A stretch of 64,000 nucleotides of DNA from JBFGFX01 sp965232455 (GTDB lineage: Bacteria; Pseudomonadota; Gammaproteobacteria; Steroidobacterales; Woeseiaceae): assembly GCA_965232455.1 (NCBI GenBank), contig OZ246981.1, forward strand, positions 4,712,001-4,776,000, in the 5' to 3' direction. The notes under the pieces were generated by a model. The model searched no databases, was not told where the DNA came from, and worked only from the letters and a program-made list of their open reading frames with translations. Made by a program: the position numbers and the translations under genes. Positions 36,265 to 45,283 of this stretch are shown in pieces (positions within the stretch are counted from its first letter, which is position 1; the number at the start of each line of letters is the position of its first letter).

Positions 36265-37161
36265 ATGGACAGCATCGGCGGTATGCGCATCCTTGTTAGA
36301 GTGGTGGATTCGGGAAGCTTTTCGGCAGCGGCAAGACAGCTGGGGGTCGCGCCCTCGTCCGTGTCCCGCCAGATCAACGAACTGGAGGAAGACCTGGGTA
36401 CCCGACTCTTCACCCGCACGACCCGGAAACTGAGCCTTACCGAAGCGGGCCACCTCTTCTACGGTCGGGCCTCCAGCATCATCAACGACGTGGATGAAAC
36501 GAAGCTCGCGCTGTCGCAGCTTGGGTCCCCGAGCGGGATTCTGCGCGTCACGGCGCCAAGCGGTATCGGCCGTGAGGTTGTGATGTCCGCGGTTCCGGAC
36601 TTTCTAGAAAAATACCCCGCCATCAAAATCGTGCTGTCGATGACGGACCGAATGGTCGACATTGTCGATGCCGCCATCGACGTCGCGATCAGAGTGGGGC
36701 GGCAACAGGACTCGGTCTTCAAAGCCCGGAAGATAGGCGAGAGCCGCCGCGTTGCCTGCGCGAGCCCCGCTTACCTGAAAAAGGTGGGCATTCCCGAGAT
36801 ACCGTCAGATCTCGAGCGCCACAATTGCCTTACCTGGCGCGACCACCCGGGTCACAACATCTGGACGTTTCGCGGGCCCGAGGGCGTATCGAAGGTGCGC
36901 GCCGCGGGAAGCTTTTTTGCGCGAAACGCGGACGCCCTTGTCGCGGCTACGGTCGCCGGTCTGGGAGTGTCGTTGCTGCCGGACTGGAACATGGGAATCG
37001 AACTGCGTCAAAAGCAGCTGCGTGCGGTGCTCACCGATTACGAGGCCAGTCCGGCCGCCTCCCCCGTTTACGCGGTGCACGCGCACCAGCGCCATGTGCC
37101 CCCGAAAATCCGGGTCTTCATAGATTTCCTGGCCGAGACTTTTGCGAAAGCGCGCTATTGA
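36265..37161 (+). CDS. LysR-family transcriptional regulator
   Basis: A 298-residue regulator. The N-terminal winged helix-turn-helix (~5-64) reads VVDSGSFSAAARQLGVAPSSVSRQINELEEDLGTRLFTRTTRKLSLTEAG, interrupted here only by line of description; the substrate-binding domain (~90-290) contains GILRVTAPSGIGREV and AATVAGLGVSLLPDW. The ribosome site AGGAGC precedes the ATG. Its divergent position next to the quinone oxidoreductase suggests that it controls that operon and itself from the shared 132-bp region; the inducer is unknown. Confidence 0.9.
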   Translation: MDSIGGMRILVRVVDSGSFSAAARQLGVAPSSVSRQINELEEDLGTRLFTRTTRKLSLTEAGHLFYGRASSIINDVDETKLALSQLGSPSGILRVTAPSGIGREVVMSAVPDFLEKYPAIKIVLSMTDRMVDIVDAAIDVAIRVGRQQDSVFKARKIGESRRVACASPAYLKKVGIPEIPSDLERHNCLTWRDHPGHNIWTFRGPEGVSKVRAAGSFFARNADALVAATVAGLGVSLLPDWNMGIELRQKQLRAVLTDYEASPAASPVYAVHAHQRHVPPKIRVFIDFLAETFAKARY

Positions 37162-37173
37162 CGGTGCTTACGA

Positions 37174-37716
37174 TCAGTACTCGTAGTCTTCAACGGTTTG
37201 CGCGGTCATCGAATAACCGGCCGAGGCCAGCTCGGAATGCCGGGACTCCGTGCGGATCTCGCCGGTGACCCAAACCGGGTCCCACATCGACTCGACCTCG
37301 ATCGGCTCGGGCATGGTCACGTACACGATCTGATTCGGGGGCGGCGCCGGATAGTGAATGCAGGCCCCAAAGTAGGGGACGAGCAGGAATTCGCCGACCT
37401 TGCCGTTATCCGCGATTTCCAGCGGCACGATGAAACCCGGCAGTTTGACGCGCTCACCGTCGAGCTCCTCGACGACGCCCGCCGGAAAAACCGGCGTCGC
37501 AAAAGCTTCCTCGAACGAATCCTCTTCCCAGTCCCACTCTTCTTCGTCGGGATTGCCGGCCCCGTGGCCGGGAGGCGGCTGTAGTTGCTGAAGAGACGCG
37601 GATTCCGGGAGCAGCTCGTCCCAGGAGAGTTCGCGCACGTTGTTTGCCGCTGCAGTGCCGGAGAGTATCAGTGCGGCCGATACGCCGAACAGAATCCTGC
37701 GAATTTCCACGATCAT
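37174..37716 (-). CDS. DUF3299 secreted protein of the zinc-associated operon
   Basis: A 180-residue exported protein (signal peptide ending GTAAA-N). After an acidic linker (EEEWDWEEDSFEEAF), the DUF3299 core shows LPGFIVPLE, FLLVPYFGACIHYPAPPPNQ and WVTGEI. The Cys and His in ACIHYP are candidate metal ligands. DUF3299 proteins are typically encoded with MacB-like ABC genes and DUF2796 proteins, as here, in zinc-responsive operons such as Vibrio zrg (from memory). It is the last gene of the operon, 81 bp after the permease. Molecular function is unknown; a periplasmic metal-handling role is inferred. Confidence 0.82.
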   Translation of the reverse strand: MIVEIRRILFGVSAALILSGTAAANNVRELSWDELLPESASLQQLQPPPGHGAGNPDEEEWDWEEDSFEEAFATPVFPAGVVEELDGERVKLPGFIVPLEIADNGKVGEFLLVPYFGACIHYPAPPPNQIVYVTMPEPIEVESMWDPVWVTGEIRTESRHSELASAGYSMTAQTVEDYEY

Positions 37717-37797
37717 GGTTCCTCCCTGTAAAAGTGATACTGCTCGGTCTTGCCGTGTGTGTTCATAATCAACCCCGTTTCGACGTCGTCCAGGGCC

Positions 37798-39042
37798 CTA
37801 GAGTCGTACCGTCAGCCCATCGGCCAACGAGATGCGATAGGCGCGCCACGCCGGAATCGTGCTGATCAGCACCGCAAGCCCAACGATGCCGACGAGCACG
37901 TACAGGTCGAACGCGCGCAATTCCAGGCTCAGTTCAATACCCATGGTGGTGAGCACCCATTGCCGCGCCACCAGAATTCCTGCCTGAACCAGCAGCAGTC
38001 CGGCGACGGCGCCCGCGAGCGCAAGCAGCGCCGCCTCGGTGACGAGCAGCGCAAACACGTGTCCGGGCCTGGCGCCGACCGAGCGCAACACCGACATCTC
38101 CCGCCGCCGCTCGTTCAGGCTCACGAGCAGCGTCGTGAGAAGCCCGAGCGCCCCGGCCAGGACCACCATCGCCGAGACTCCGAATAAGGCGTACTCCGCA
38201 ACGCCGATCAGGCCCCACAGTTGCTGCAGCGCCACGCCCGGGATGATGGCGGCGAGCGGCTCGTCCTCGTACTCGTTGACGAATCGCTGCAGGTTGAAGA
38301 TGGAAATTCTCGATTTCAGGCCGACGAGGGCCGCGGTGATCGCCTCCGGCGCATAGCTTCCGGGTTGTGCCGCGCCGCCACCGTCGCCGCCCTTGGAGTG
38401 AATCAGATCCATGCCGCGCAGACTGATGTGCACGGTCCGGTCAACCGGGGTTCCGGTGCGCGCAAGAATACCGCTGACCGTAAAGGGGTCGTCGTCGTGG
38501 GTGATGAAACTCGTTTCCGCAACACCGTGGGACACGATGATCCGGTCGCCGACGTCGTAGTCGAGACGCTCGGCGACTTCCGCGCCGATCACCGCGTCCA
38601 TCGGCCCGGCAAAACCTGCTCCGGCAGCGAACTCGAGCTGCCGCTGGTTGGCAAACCGGTAGTGCTCGAAGTAGCCCGCATCGGTGCCCAGGACCCGGTA
38701 GCCCCGGTGCGCGTCTCCGAGCGATAACGGTATTGTCCACGCCACCTCTCCGCGCGTCGCGATTTCCTCGTAACTCTCCCAGCGGATGTTGTTGGTCGGA
38801 TTACCGATGCGGAACACGGAGTAAAGCAGCAGGTTCAGCTCGCCGCTCCGCGCACCGACGATCAGATCGGTGCCGGAGATCGTGTTTGCGAAGCTCGCCT
38901 GCGCGTCGGTGCGGATGCGGTCGACGGTAGACAACAGCGCCACGCTGATCGCGATGGATACGACCGTCAGCACCGCCGTCGTGCGCCGGTTCAGCAAGCT
39001 GCTGGTAACCAGCGAAAGCGTATTGCTCACGCTACGCAGCAT
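37798..39042 (-). CDS. FtsX/MacB-like ABC transporter permease
   Basis: A 414-residue permease. The start at 39042 (MLRSVSNTLSL) overlaps the ATPase stop by 11 bp; a longer frame adds only basic residues. TM1 (~20-40) is followed by a MacB-type periplasmic domain (~45-270) with DLIVGARSGELNLLLYSVF, and three C-terminal TMs form the FtsX domain, with LNERRREMSVLRSVGARPGHVFAL and the coupling end WRAYRISLADGL. Such type VII ABC systems do mechanical work in the envelope rather than classical import. The context with DUF2796, ZIP and DUF3299 suggests zinc-linked function, resembling ZrgC (inference). Confidence 0.87.
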   Translation of the reverse strand: MLRSVSNTLSLVTSSLLNRRTTAVLTVVSIAISVALLSTVDRIRTDAQASFANTISGTDLIVGARSGELNLLLYSVFRIGNPTNNIRWESYEEIATRGEVAWTIPLSLGDAHRGYRVLGTDAGYFEHYRFANQRQLEFAAGAGFAGPMDAVIGAEVAERLDYDVGDRIIVSHGVAETSFITHDDDPFTVSGILARTGTPVDRTVHISLRGMDLIHSKGGDGGGAAQPGSYAPEAITAALVGLKSRISIFNLQRFVNEYEDEPLAAIIPGVALQQLWGLIGVAEYALFGVSAMVVLAGALGLLTTLLVSLNERRREMSVLRSVGARPGHVFALLVTEAALLALAGAVAGLLLVQAGILVARQWVLTTMGIELSLELRAFDLYVLVGIVGLAVLISTIPAWRAYRISLADGLTVRL

Positions 39043-39763
39043 CGGCTTCGCTCGTGGCGGTATTCGCCGACTGGAGGTCGATCGCACGGTCGAAGTGTGT
39101 CGCAAGCGACGCATCATGGCTCACGAACACGACGGCGCTGTCCGATCGGTTGCATTCCGAAAGGAGCAGGTCGATGAACTCGCGCCGCCGGTCGGTATCG
39201 AGCGCCGACGTCGGCTCGTCGGCGACGATGAGTTCGGGGCGGCCGATGAGTGCGCGCGCCACCGCAATCCGCTGCTGTTGGCCGACGCTGAGATCCGTGG
39301 GTTTTCGGGCGCGTAAGCCCTTGCCGATACCCAGGGCGTCCAGCAATCGAACCGCTGCCTGCGCCGCGCCGCCGTCGCTCGAGCGAGCGCGCTCCAGACG
39401 ACGCGCCGAATACCGGCACGGCAGACAGACGTTCTCGTCGACCGTCAAATACGACACCAGATTGAACTGCTGAAACACGAAACCGATGTGGTCCGCGCGA
39501 AACTGATCGCGTAAGGAGCCCTTTGTCGCCGACAATTCCCGGCCGAGCACCGACACACGGCCTTCGCGCGGCAGCAGCACGCCGCCGATCAATGCGAGCA
39601 GCGTGCTCTTGCCGCTGCCGCTCGGGCCGTGCAGGAACGCTTTCTCCGAGGCCGCGACGCGCAGCTCGGGGATGGCGATCACGTCCGCCTGCGATCCGTA
39701 GCCGAAACGCAGGTTCGATAGTTCAATGGCCGGAGAGGTCGCGGTGTCGGCGGCGACGTTCAC
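39032..39763 (-). CDS. ABC transporter ATPase (MacB/LolD type)
   Basis: A 243-residue nucleotide-binding subunit. Walker A is GPSGSGKST (~46), the Q-loop region is VFQQFNLVSYLTV, the signature is LSVGQQQR, Walker B is LIVADEPTSALD and the switch His is in FVSHD. It begins with GTG at 39763, overlapping the DUF2796 stop (GTGA), and its stop overlaps the permease start. It pairs with the FtsX-type permease and probably powers the zinc-associated envelope transporter. Confidence 0.92.
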   Translation of the reverse strand: MNVAADTATSPAIELSNLRFGYGSQADVIAIPELRVAASEKAFLHGPSGSGKSTLLALIGGVLLPREGRVSVLGRELSATKGSLRDQFRADHIGFVFQQFNLVSYLTVDENVCLPCRYSARRLERARSSDGGAAQAAVRLLDALGIGKGLRARKPTDLSVGQQQRIAVARALIGRPELIVADEPTSALDTDRRREFIDLLLSECNRSDSAVVFVSHDASLATHFDRAIDLQSANTATSEADAA

Positions 39764-40404
39764 GGCGCGGCAATCCGTATCGAGTCCAGCGGTTCGTCGG
39801 TCTCGAAGTAGCGTGTGCCGGTCGGTGTGAGGATCTGGATGTTGACCTTTTCCACGTTGTGGAATTTATCCACGAAACGGGCCTCGACCGCCTGGAGCTC
39901 CGAGGGTCGAGCACATTCCCAGACGTACTCTGCGCGGACGTCGGCGTGGGTTTCGTGATCGTCGTGGTCTGCGTGATCGGCATGATCGCCGTCATCGGTA
40001 TGGCCTTCGTGATCCGCATGGTCCTCGTGCGACGTCTGTGTTTCCACATGCTCGTCGTGTTGTTTCGTCTCGAGCAGCGCTTGCAGGAACGCCGGCCCGT
40101 CGATCGTGACGTCGTGTGGCGCGCAGGCCGCGGATTCCGACGGACCGAACATGGCCTCCGCTTGCGCAAGCGAGGCAGCGGCGGATTTCAGCCGTTCGGT
40201 TTGCGCGTCGCTCTCCGGTTCGTGCTCGAAACCGACGACATCGGCGAGCGGTGCTTGCAGCGTCACGGCAAGCGCGTTGTCCTCCAGTACGATACCGAGT
40301 TCGATGGTTCCGTGAACGTGTTGCGCGCCCGCCGGCCCATGGGCCAGCCCGATCAGCAGGGCGGCGGACAGCCACGCAATCAGCCTGCGTCGATCAGTGC
40401 GCAT
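39760..40404 (-). CDS. DUF2796 His-rich periplasmic metal-binding protein (ZrgA-like)
   Basis: A 214-residue exported protein. I place the start at 40404 (MRTDRRRLIAWLSAALL), overlapping the ZIP stop by 11 bp, with a signal peptide ending PAGA-Q. The DUF2796 opening QHVHGTIELGIVLED follows. A central loop (~110-150) is extremely rich in His and Asp (HEDHADHEGHTDDGDHADHA), an obvious zinc-binding stretch. The C-terminal part has FVDKFHNVEKVNIQILTPTG. DUF2796 proteins occur in Zur-controlled operons, and Vibrio cholerae ZrgA is the closest functional precedent I know. Probable role: periplasmic zinc capture for the adjacent ABC system. Confidence 0.85.
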   Translation of the reverse strand: MRTDRRRLIAWLSAALLIGLAHGPAGAQHVHGTIELGIVLEDNALAVTLQAPLADVVGFEHEPESDAQTERLKSAAASLAQAEAMFGPSESAACAPHDVTIDGPAFLQALLETKQHDEHVETQTSHEDHADHEGHTDDGDHADHADHDDHETHADVRAEYVWECARPSELQAVEARFVDKFHNVEKVNIQILTPTGTRYFETDEPLDSIRIAAP

Positions 40405-41164
40405 GCGGCACCAGGAACAGCAGAAAAAGTCCGGCGATGACGCCGAGGCGCTCACCGACCGCGGTATACGTGAGCGGCGTCTCCGACCGCCGCTCGTTAC
40501 GCCGGACGGTCGAGAACACGATGACGTGCAGCAGCGTTCCGGCCACGAACGCCTGAAAGCAGGCGACGCTCTCGGTCTGCATCAATGCAATGATCGGTTC
40601 GCCGAGCAGGTAGGCGGCGGTGGTTGCCGCCGCAATCAGGCCGAGCGCGGTCGTCGCGATGCCGCTGCCCAGTGCGGGGCGCAACGTCCACCAGATCGCC
40701 ATTCCCACCGGGATGCGGTGCAGGATGACGCCCAGCGCCAGATGGTTGCTCAGCAGTCCGTCGAATCCATGGCCGTGCTCTTGTTCATGATCGTGCGCCT
40801 CGTGCAGACCTCCCGCGTCCGCAGCGTGCAGATGATCGCCCGGCAAGAGCGCGATACCGTCCACCGCCGCATGTAAGACGAGCCCCAGCGCGCCAATCAT
40901 CAGGATCCAGGAGTATCGCTGACCGGTCCCCACCGTCGGGCGTCGTTCCACGGAGAACGCAAAAGCGATGCCAAGCACGAGAAAACCCAGTGCGACGAAG
41001 CCGGCGATGTTAAACACGTCCGGGACGATATGTACGACGACGATGCCCGCGATGGTCACGAAAAGGAAGCCGTCCAAAGAACTTCTCAGCGTCTCCAACT
41101 TTCGGCAGGCGCCGTACAATACCGGGCCGAGGGCGAGAGCGACGAGACTCAGAATCAGGTTCAT
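40394..41164 (-). CDS. ZIP-family metal transporter
   Basis: A 256-residue polytopic membrane protein with about eight TM segments. Characteristic ZIP elements are visible: VVHIVPDVF (~44), HAAVDGIAL (~98, with His and Asp) and LHRIPVGMAIWW (~147, with His). A cytoplasmic or periplasmic loop (~110-133) is His-rich (HDHEQEHGHGFDG). ZIP proteins move zinc or other divalent metals toward the cytoplasm. It lies 6 bp after the SPFH gene and overlaps the DUF2796 gene. Confidence 0.82.
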   Translation of the reverse strand: MNLILSLVALALGPVLYGACRKLETLRSSLDGFLFVTIAGIVVVHIVPDVFNIAGFVALGFLVLGIAFAFSVERRPTVGTGQRYSWILMIGALGLVLHAAVDGIALLPGDHLHAADAGGLHEAHDHEQEHGHGFDGLLSNHLALGVILHRIPVGMAIWWTLRPALGSGIATTALGLIAAATTAAYLLGEPIIALMQTESVACFQAFVAGTLLHVIVFSTVRRNERRSETPLTYTAVGERLGVIAGLFLLFLVPHAH

Positions 41165-41170
41165 AGTGTT

Positions 41171-42061
41171 CTACTCGATGGTCACGCGGTCGGCGTCGTC
41201 CGGAACTACGTACAGCTTTGCCCGCTGCAATGCAGCCGGTACGATATCCCGGTACAACCGCGTTTCCGTTATGTCGGGCGCGGCGGCGCGTTCATGCGCG
41301 AGCGCACGAAAAGCCACCGCCTCCGCCGTCGCGCGTTCGACTCGCGCGAACCGTTCGGCCTGAGATCGACTCCGCAGGGTTTCAGCCTCCGCCTGCGCAT
41401 CGAAGACGACCCGTGCCGCTCCCGACTTCGCTCTCTCGATTTCCCGCTCGCGTTCCGAACGGGCGCTCTGCACCTGGCGGAAGGCATCGGACACACCCCC
41501 GGATAACGGCGGCGCGAGGTGCACGATCGACACGTCCTGAACCTCTATGCCGAGCGCATGTTCGTCCAGTTCCGCTTGCAAGGCGGCGGACACCTCGCTC
41601 ACCAGCATCTGACGTTGCGTCGTCAGGATGTCGTCGACATGCAGCCCGGCGAAAAAACGCGTCGCCGCGCGTTCGGCGGCGAGGCGCATGAACGCGTCAG
41701 GGTCGCCGTAAGACAGCAGGTACTGATCGAGCCTCGCGATCCTGTACTGGATATCGAGGCGGCCCTCGACCACGCTGGCGCCGCCGGTAAACCACAGGTC
41801 CTCCCGACCGGACAGATTCGCCGGCGACACGGCGGCCCCACCGTAGCCGATTTGCATCACCTGGTTGAGGCGCGTCGGCATTTGTACCTCACGGCCGATG
41901 GGCGGCGGGAAATTCCAGTGGATCCCGGATGGAACCTGTGAATTGACGATGCGACCGAACAGGTAAGCGACGCCGGACTCTTCGGGTTTCACCTCATAGA
42001 TTCCGGTTGCCGCGTAGATGGCGACGACCAGGCCGGCGAGTGCGGAAAACAGTCGGCGCAC
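41171..42061 (-). CDS. SPFH/Band-7 membrane protein, HflK-like
   Basis: A 296-residue protein with one N-terminal TM (~4-22) and an SPFH domain. YEVKPEESGVAYLFGRIV and GIHWNFPPPI are typical of the HflK branch. The coiled C-terminal half (~190-260) has AFRQVQSARSEREREIERAK and repeated Ala/Glu/Arg segments. HflK and HflC normally form a large cage around the FtsH protease; here the gene sits in a metal-transport operon, two bases from the HflC-like gene, so a dedicated scaffold for the transporter is more likely (inference). Confidence 0.82.
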   Translation of the reverse strand: MRRLFSALAGLVVAIYAATGIYEVKPEESGVAYLFGRIVNSQVPSGIHWNFPPPIGREVQMPTRLNQVMQIGYGGAAVSPANLSGREDLWFTGGASVVEGRLDIQYRIARLDQYLLSYGDPDAFMRLAAERAATRFFAGLHVDDILTTQRQMLVSEVSAALQAELDEHALGIEVQDVSIVHLAPPLSGGVSDAFRQVQSARSEREREIERAKSGAARVVFDAQAEAETLRSRSQAERFARVERATAEAVAFRALAHERAAAPDITETRLYRDIVPAALQRAKLYVVPDDADRVTIE

Positions 42062-42063
42062 CG

Positions 42064-42978
42064 CTACAGTTCCTCAGACGTCAGCAGATCGAGCAGACTG
42101 GAATCCGCCGGCACGATGACCGTCGTCTCGTCGTCGATGATCTTTTCGTAGGTTTCCAGCTTGCGCAGAAACGCATAGAACTCGGGGTCGGTGGCGTACG
42201 CGTCCGCGTATATCGCGGCGGCCTGCGCTTCCGACTTCCCGCGAAGTATCTCCGCCTCCGATTCCGCCGTCGCGAGAATCTCGCGCCGCTCGCGCTCGGC
42301 GTTCGCGAGTATCTTTCTGGCCTCGGCAGCACCTTCCGAGCGATATGAACTCGCGATTCGCTCCCTCTCGGCGCGCATGCGCGCGAATACCGCCAGAAGG
42401 TTCTGCTGCGGGAAGCTGAATCGGCTGACTCCGAACGAGACGACTTCGATGCCGTAGTCCGCCGTCGCGATCTCGGAGATGCCGTCGAAGACGGCCCCTT
42501 CGAGATGCATCAGGTTCCGCCCCGACTCGGCCGGCGACGATTCGTCAGGAGTTTCCGGGATGTAGTCGGTGAACGGCCGGTTGCCCAGCGCAGCACCCAG
42601 CGAAGACTTCACCAGCGTGGACAACCGGGACTCGGCAGACGGACGGGTGCTCAGGGCCTCCAGGAACAGGCGCGGCGATCGGATTCGCCAGGTGAGGTAG
42701 GAGGAAACGAGCACGTTCTTCTTATCGGCGCTCAAGAATTCCGTCTGTGGAATCTGCTGATAGAGAACGCGCTTGTCGAAACGCCGTATCTGATCGATCG
42801 GCGCCGGCAGTTTGAAGTTCAATCCGGGCTGATCGATCTCCGATATCACGCGGCCAAAGCGCAACACGACGGCGTATTCGGATTCATCGACGACAAAAAC
42901 GGACGAACCGATGGCAATTAGCACCACCGCAATTGAGACGCCGCCGAGGATTCTTTTTTCTGCAAGATTCAGCGCCAC
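42064..42978 (-). CDS. SPFH/Band-7 membrane protein, HflC-like
   Basis: A 304-residue protein with an N-terminal TM (~9-27) followed by VDESEYAVVLRFGRV and GLNFKLPAPI of the SPFH domain. The C-terminal coiled region is classic HflC: FARMRAERERIASSYRSEG, EILRGKSEAQAAAIYADAY and DPEFYAFLRKLETYEK. It lies 3 bp after the permease-SPFH fusion gene and 2 bp before the HflK-like gene. A chromosomal hflKC pair would be expected elsewhere near hflX and hfq; these genes lack that context, so they look like operon-specific paralogs. Confidence 0.85.
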   Translation of the reverse strand: MALNLAEKRILGGVSIAVVLIAIGSSVFVVDESEYAVVLRFGRVISEIDQPGLNFKLPAPIDQIRRFDKRVLYQQIPQTEFLSADKKNVLVSSYLTWRIRSPRLFLEALSTRPSAESRLSTLVKSSLGAALGNRPFTDYIPETPDESSPAESGRNLMHLEGAVFDGISEIATADYGIEVVSFGVSRFSFPQQNLLAVFARMRAERERIASSYRSEGAAEARKILANAERERREILATAESEAEILRGKSEAQAAAIYADAYATDPEFYAFLRKLETYEKIIDDETTVIVPADSSLLDLLTSEEL

Positions 42979-42981
42979 GCA

Positions 42982-45066
42982 TTACTCCCGATAGTTGAAT
43001 TTGATGACGTCCTCCTGTCGGGGGTCGATCCACAGATCGACCCCCCGAGAACCGGGTACGGTATTCAGGTACTTACGTGGACGGACGAGACTGCGCTCGA
43101 TCGTTTCGAGTCGAAGCCTGTAGCGACCGATTTCCGGCGCTTCCCTGAGGGTTTCGGCCTGCGGGACGAAGGAAGCGGCGCGGCCCTGAGCGATCTTCAC
43201 CCGGGCCTTGGCTTCTCCCTCCGCCGCCGTCACCGCCTCCGTGTAACGACCGCGGGCACTGGTCACGAGCGCGATTGCCTGTCCATCGGCCTCGAACGTT
43301 GCGCGTTGGCGATCCTCCAGGGCGCTGGACACGTCGCGGAACGAATCGTGTACGTCTTCCGGCGCATGCACGTGCTCGAGGCGAGCTTCGATGAGTTCAA
43401 ATCCTTGATCCAGCGCCGCTATCTCCTCGGCGAGCCGCGTGCGGTATATACGCTCGACGGCCGAACGCTCCACGGTATAGATCTCGTCGATCGGACGTGA
43501 CAGCAGTTCCTGGACGAGGATCCGACTGGCCAGGTCGCGAAGCAAGTCAACGTTCTGTTCCCCGCGAAACTCGAACGCATAAGAGTCGTTGACCCGATAC
43601 TGGACTACCGACGTCAACGCGATGACGTTTTCATCCGAGGTCAAGTATTCTCGTGTTGAGCCGGCGATATAGGTGTCACGGATCTCACGGGTATCGATCA
43701 GTCGCGTGGTGTCGATCGGCCACGGGAAGTGCAGATACAAGCCGGGCTCGAGCGCCGGCTCAATCACCGCGCCGAACCGGAGGATCATTCCCTGCTGGCC
43801 CGGTCCGACACGCAACGTAACGGTGGGAATGACGAGAATGAGCGCGAGCAGGGCAGCCAGTCCGTAGCCCAGCCGCCTGACGTGCTTGAGGCCGGCGGCA
43901 ATCAAGCTGCCCTGCTTGCGGATATCCCTGATCGGTTCGCGGTAACTCCTGCGACTCAGGCTGTCAACGAACATCCCGAGGAAAATGAGTGAGCACAAGA
44001 CCTTGAAAGCCTGCTCCAGCTCCCCGTCCGGCTCGTCGAACGTGCGAATCGTCGCTTCGCGAATCGGGTCGGCGGCGAGCACGTCGAGCAACAGTCCCGC
44101 GCAGATCGCGATAACCAGGATCGACAACAGGTACGCGATCATCGACCGCCGTCCGAGCAGCTTGCCTACGATCGAAAGGCTGGCGATGCTCGTCGCCGGG
44201 CCCGCCAACAGGAACACCAGTGCAGCACCCGGCGACAAACCGGTTGCGACCAGACCGGCGGCAATCGGCGTCGACATGCTCGCGCAGGTGTAAAGAGGCA
44301 CACCGATCACGGCCATCAGCAACATCGGCAGGATTCCGCTGTCGAGGCCGAGGTAACTGGAGAAAAAATCGGCGGGCAGCAGCGCCATCAGGATACCGGT
44401 CACGATCAGGCCGGCTACGATCCAGAACGCCACCTCGTCCAGCACGGTGCGAAATCCGTAACCGGCCATTCGCGCCAGGCGCCCGCGCCACTTTGCGGCG
44501 CCCTTTGCCTTGCGCTGCGCATGGTGAGAACGCTTGTCGTCGAGAATATCGTCGTGGTCGTGACTATGATCGTGATCGTGTCCGTGCGTTTCGATCTCGC
44601 GCAGCAGATCGGGATCGGTTGCTTCGCGTTCGTCCCGCGTAATGAACAGGCAGGCGATGCCGGCAGCCAGCGCCGTGACAACCGCCACGATGGGCCGAAA
44701 CACCGCCATGATCGGACCCATGAGTCCGTAGGTGACGGCGATCGAATCGACACCCGTTTCAGGGACCGACACGATAAACGACGCCACGGCCGGTTTGCTC
44801 GCTCCTTTGCGTCTGAGCGCCGCCGCGGTGGGAAGCACACCGCAAGAACACAGCGGTAGGGGAGCGCCGAGCACGGTCGCCCAGATTACGCTCTTGAAGC
44901 CCGGTTGCCCCAGACGGCGCGCGACGAGCCGCATCGGGACGAACTCGTGCAAAATGCCGGCCAGCGTGAATCCCAGCAGGATGAACACCGAACTCTCGTA
45001 GAAGATCAACCCGATCTCAAGCACGATGCGCCAGAGGACGTCCGCGATTGAGCCGAGGAAGCTCAT
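42982..45066 (-). CDS. SO_0444-type Cu/Zn efflux permease fused to an HflK-like SPFH domain
   Basis: A 694-residue fusion. Residues ~1-390 form a DUF318/ArsP-like permease with the hallmark APLPLCSCGVLP (~70), a second-half motif PLYTCASMSTPIAAGL, and about eight TMs. A His-rich cytoplasmic loop (~165-180, HGHDHDHSHDHDD) is typical of zinc or copper permeases. A TM at ~405-425 then leads into an SPFH domain: LRVGPGQQGMILRFG, LYLHFPWPIDTTRLIDTREI, LTSDENVIALTSVVQYRV and a coiled tail to ~660. I know separate permease and SPFH genes in such operons, but this single-chain fusion is unusual. The frame is continuous through the junction. It overlaps an upstream 42-residue ORF (ATGA). Confidence 0.85.
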   Translation of the reverse strand: MSFLGSIADVLWRIVLEIGLIFYESSVFILLGFTLAGILHEFVPMRLVARRLGQPGFKSVIWATVLGAPLPLCSCGVLPTAAALRRKGASKPAVASFIVSVPETGVDSIAVTYGLMGPIMAVFRPIVAVVTALAAGIACLFITRDEREATDPDLLREIETHGHDHDHSHDHDDILDDKRSHHAQRKAKGAAKWRGRLARMAGYGFRTVLDEVAFWIVAGLIVTGILMALLPADFFSSYLGLDSGILPMLLMAVIGVPLYTCASMSTPIAAGLVATGLSPGAALVFLLAGPATSIASLSIVGKLLGRRSMIAYLLSILVIAICAGLLLDVLAADPIREATIRTFDEPDGELEQAFKVLCSLIFLGMFVDSLSRRSYREPIRDIRKQGSLIAAGLKHVRRLGYGLAALLALILVIPTVTLRVGPGQQGMILRFGAVIEPALEPGLYLHFPWPIDTTRLIDTREIRDTYIAGSTREYLTSDENVIALTSVVQYRVNDSYAFEFRGEQNVDLLRDLASRILVQELLSRPIDEIYTVERSAVERIYRTRLAEEIAALDQGFELIEARLEHVHAPEDVHDSFRDVSSALEDRQRATFEADGQAIALVTSARGRYTEAVTAAEGEAKARVKIAQGRAASFVPQAETLREAPEIGRYRLRLETIERSLVRPRKYLNTVPGSRGVDLWIDPRQEDVIKFNYRE

Positions 45067-45191
45067 CGTTTTGCCACGCCCCTAGCTGCGTAACCGCTCT
45101 CCGTCTCGGCAGAGACAGGTTCGATTAGCGCCGGCATCGCGGATGCGGTGAAGACCAATCGGCCGGCCGCAAGGATTGAGCAAAACTTCAT
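45063..45191 (-). CDS. 42-residue signal-peptide-like ORF coupled to the permease fusion
   Basis: The ATG at 45191 is preceded by CCGGAG at good spacing and encodes MKFCSILAAGRLVFTASAMP, then a short polar tail (ETESGYAARGVAKR). The stop overlaps the permease ATG (ATGA), so its translation would couple to the transporter. It resembles the signal sequence of a larger exported protein that has been lost (for example a receptor), or a small regulatory leader peptide. No family is recognised. Confidence 0.4.
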   Translation of the reverse strand: MKFCSILAAGRLVFTASAMPALIEPVSAETESGYAARGVAKR

Positions 45192-45283
45192 GGGGTGACT
45201 CCGGAAACGACCACGAACAGCAGGCGAACTGCGGTCCGAAAACGGCGACACGCGCCGTCAAACGAAGGTGATGGTTTCGGGAA

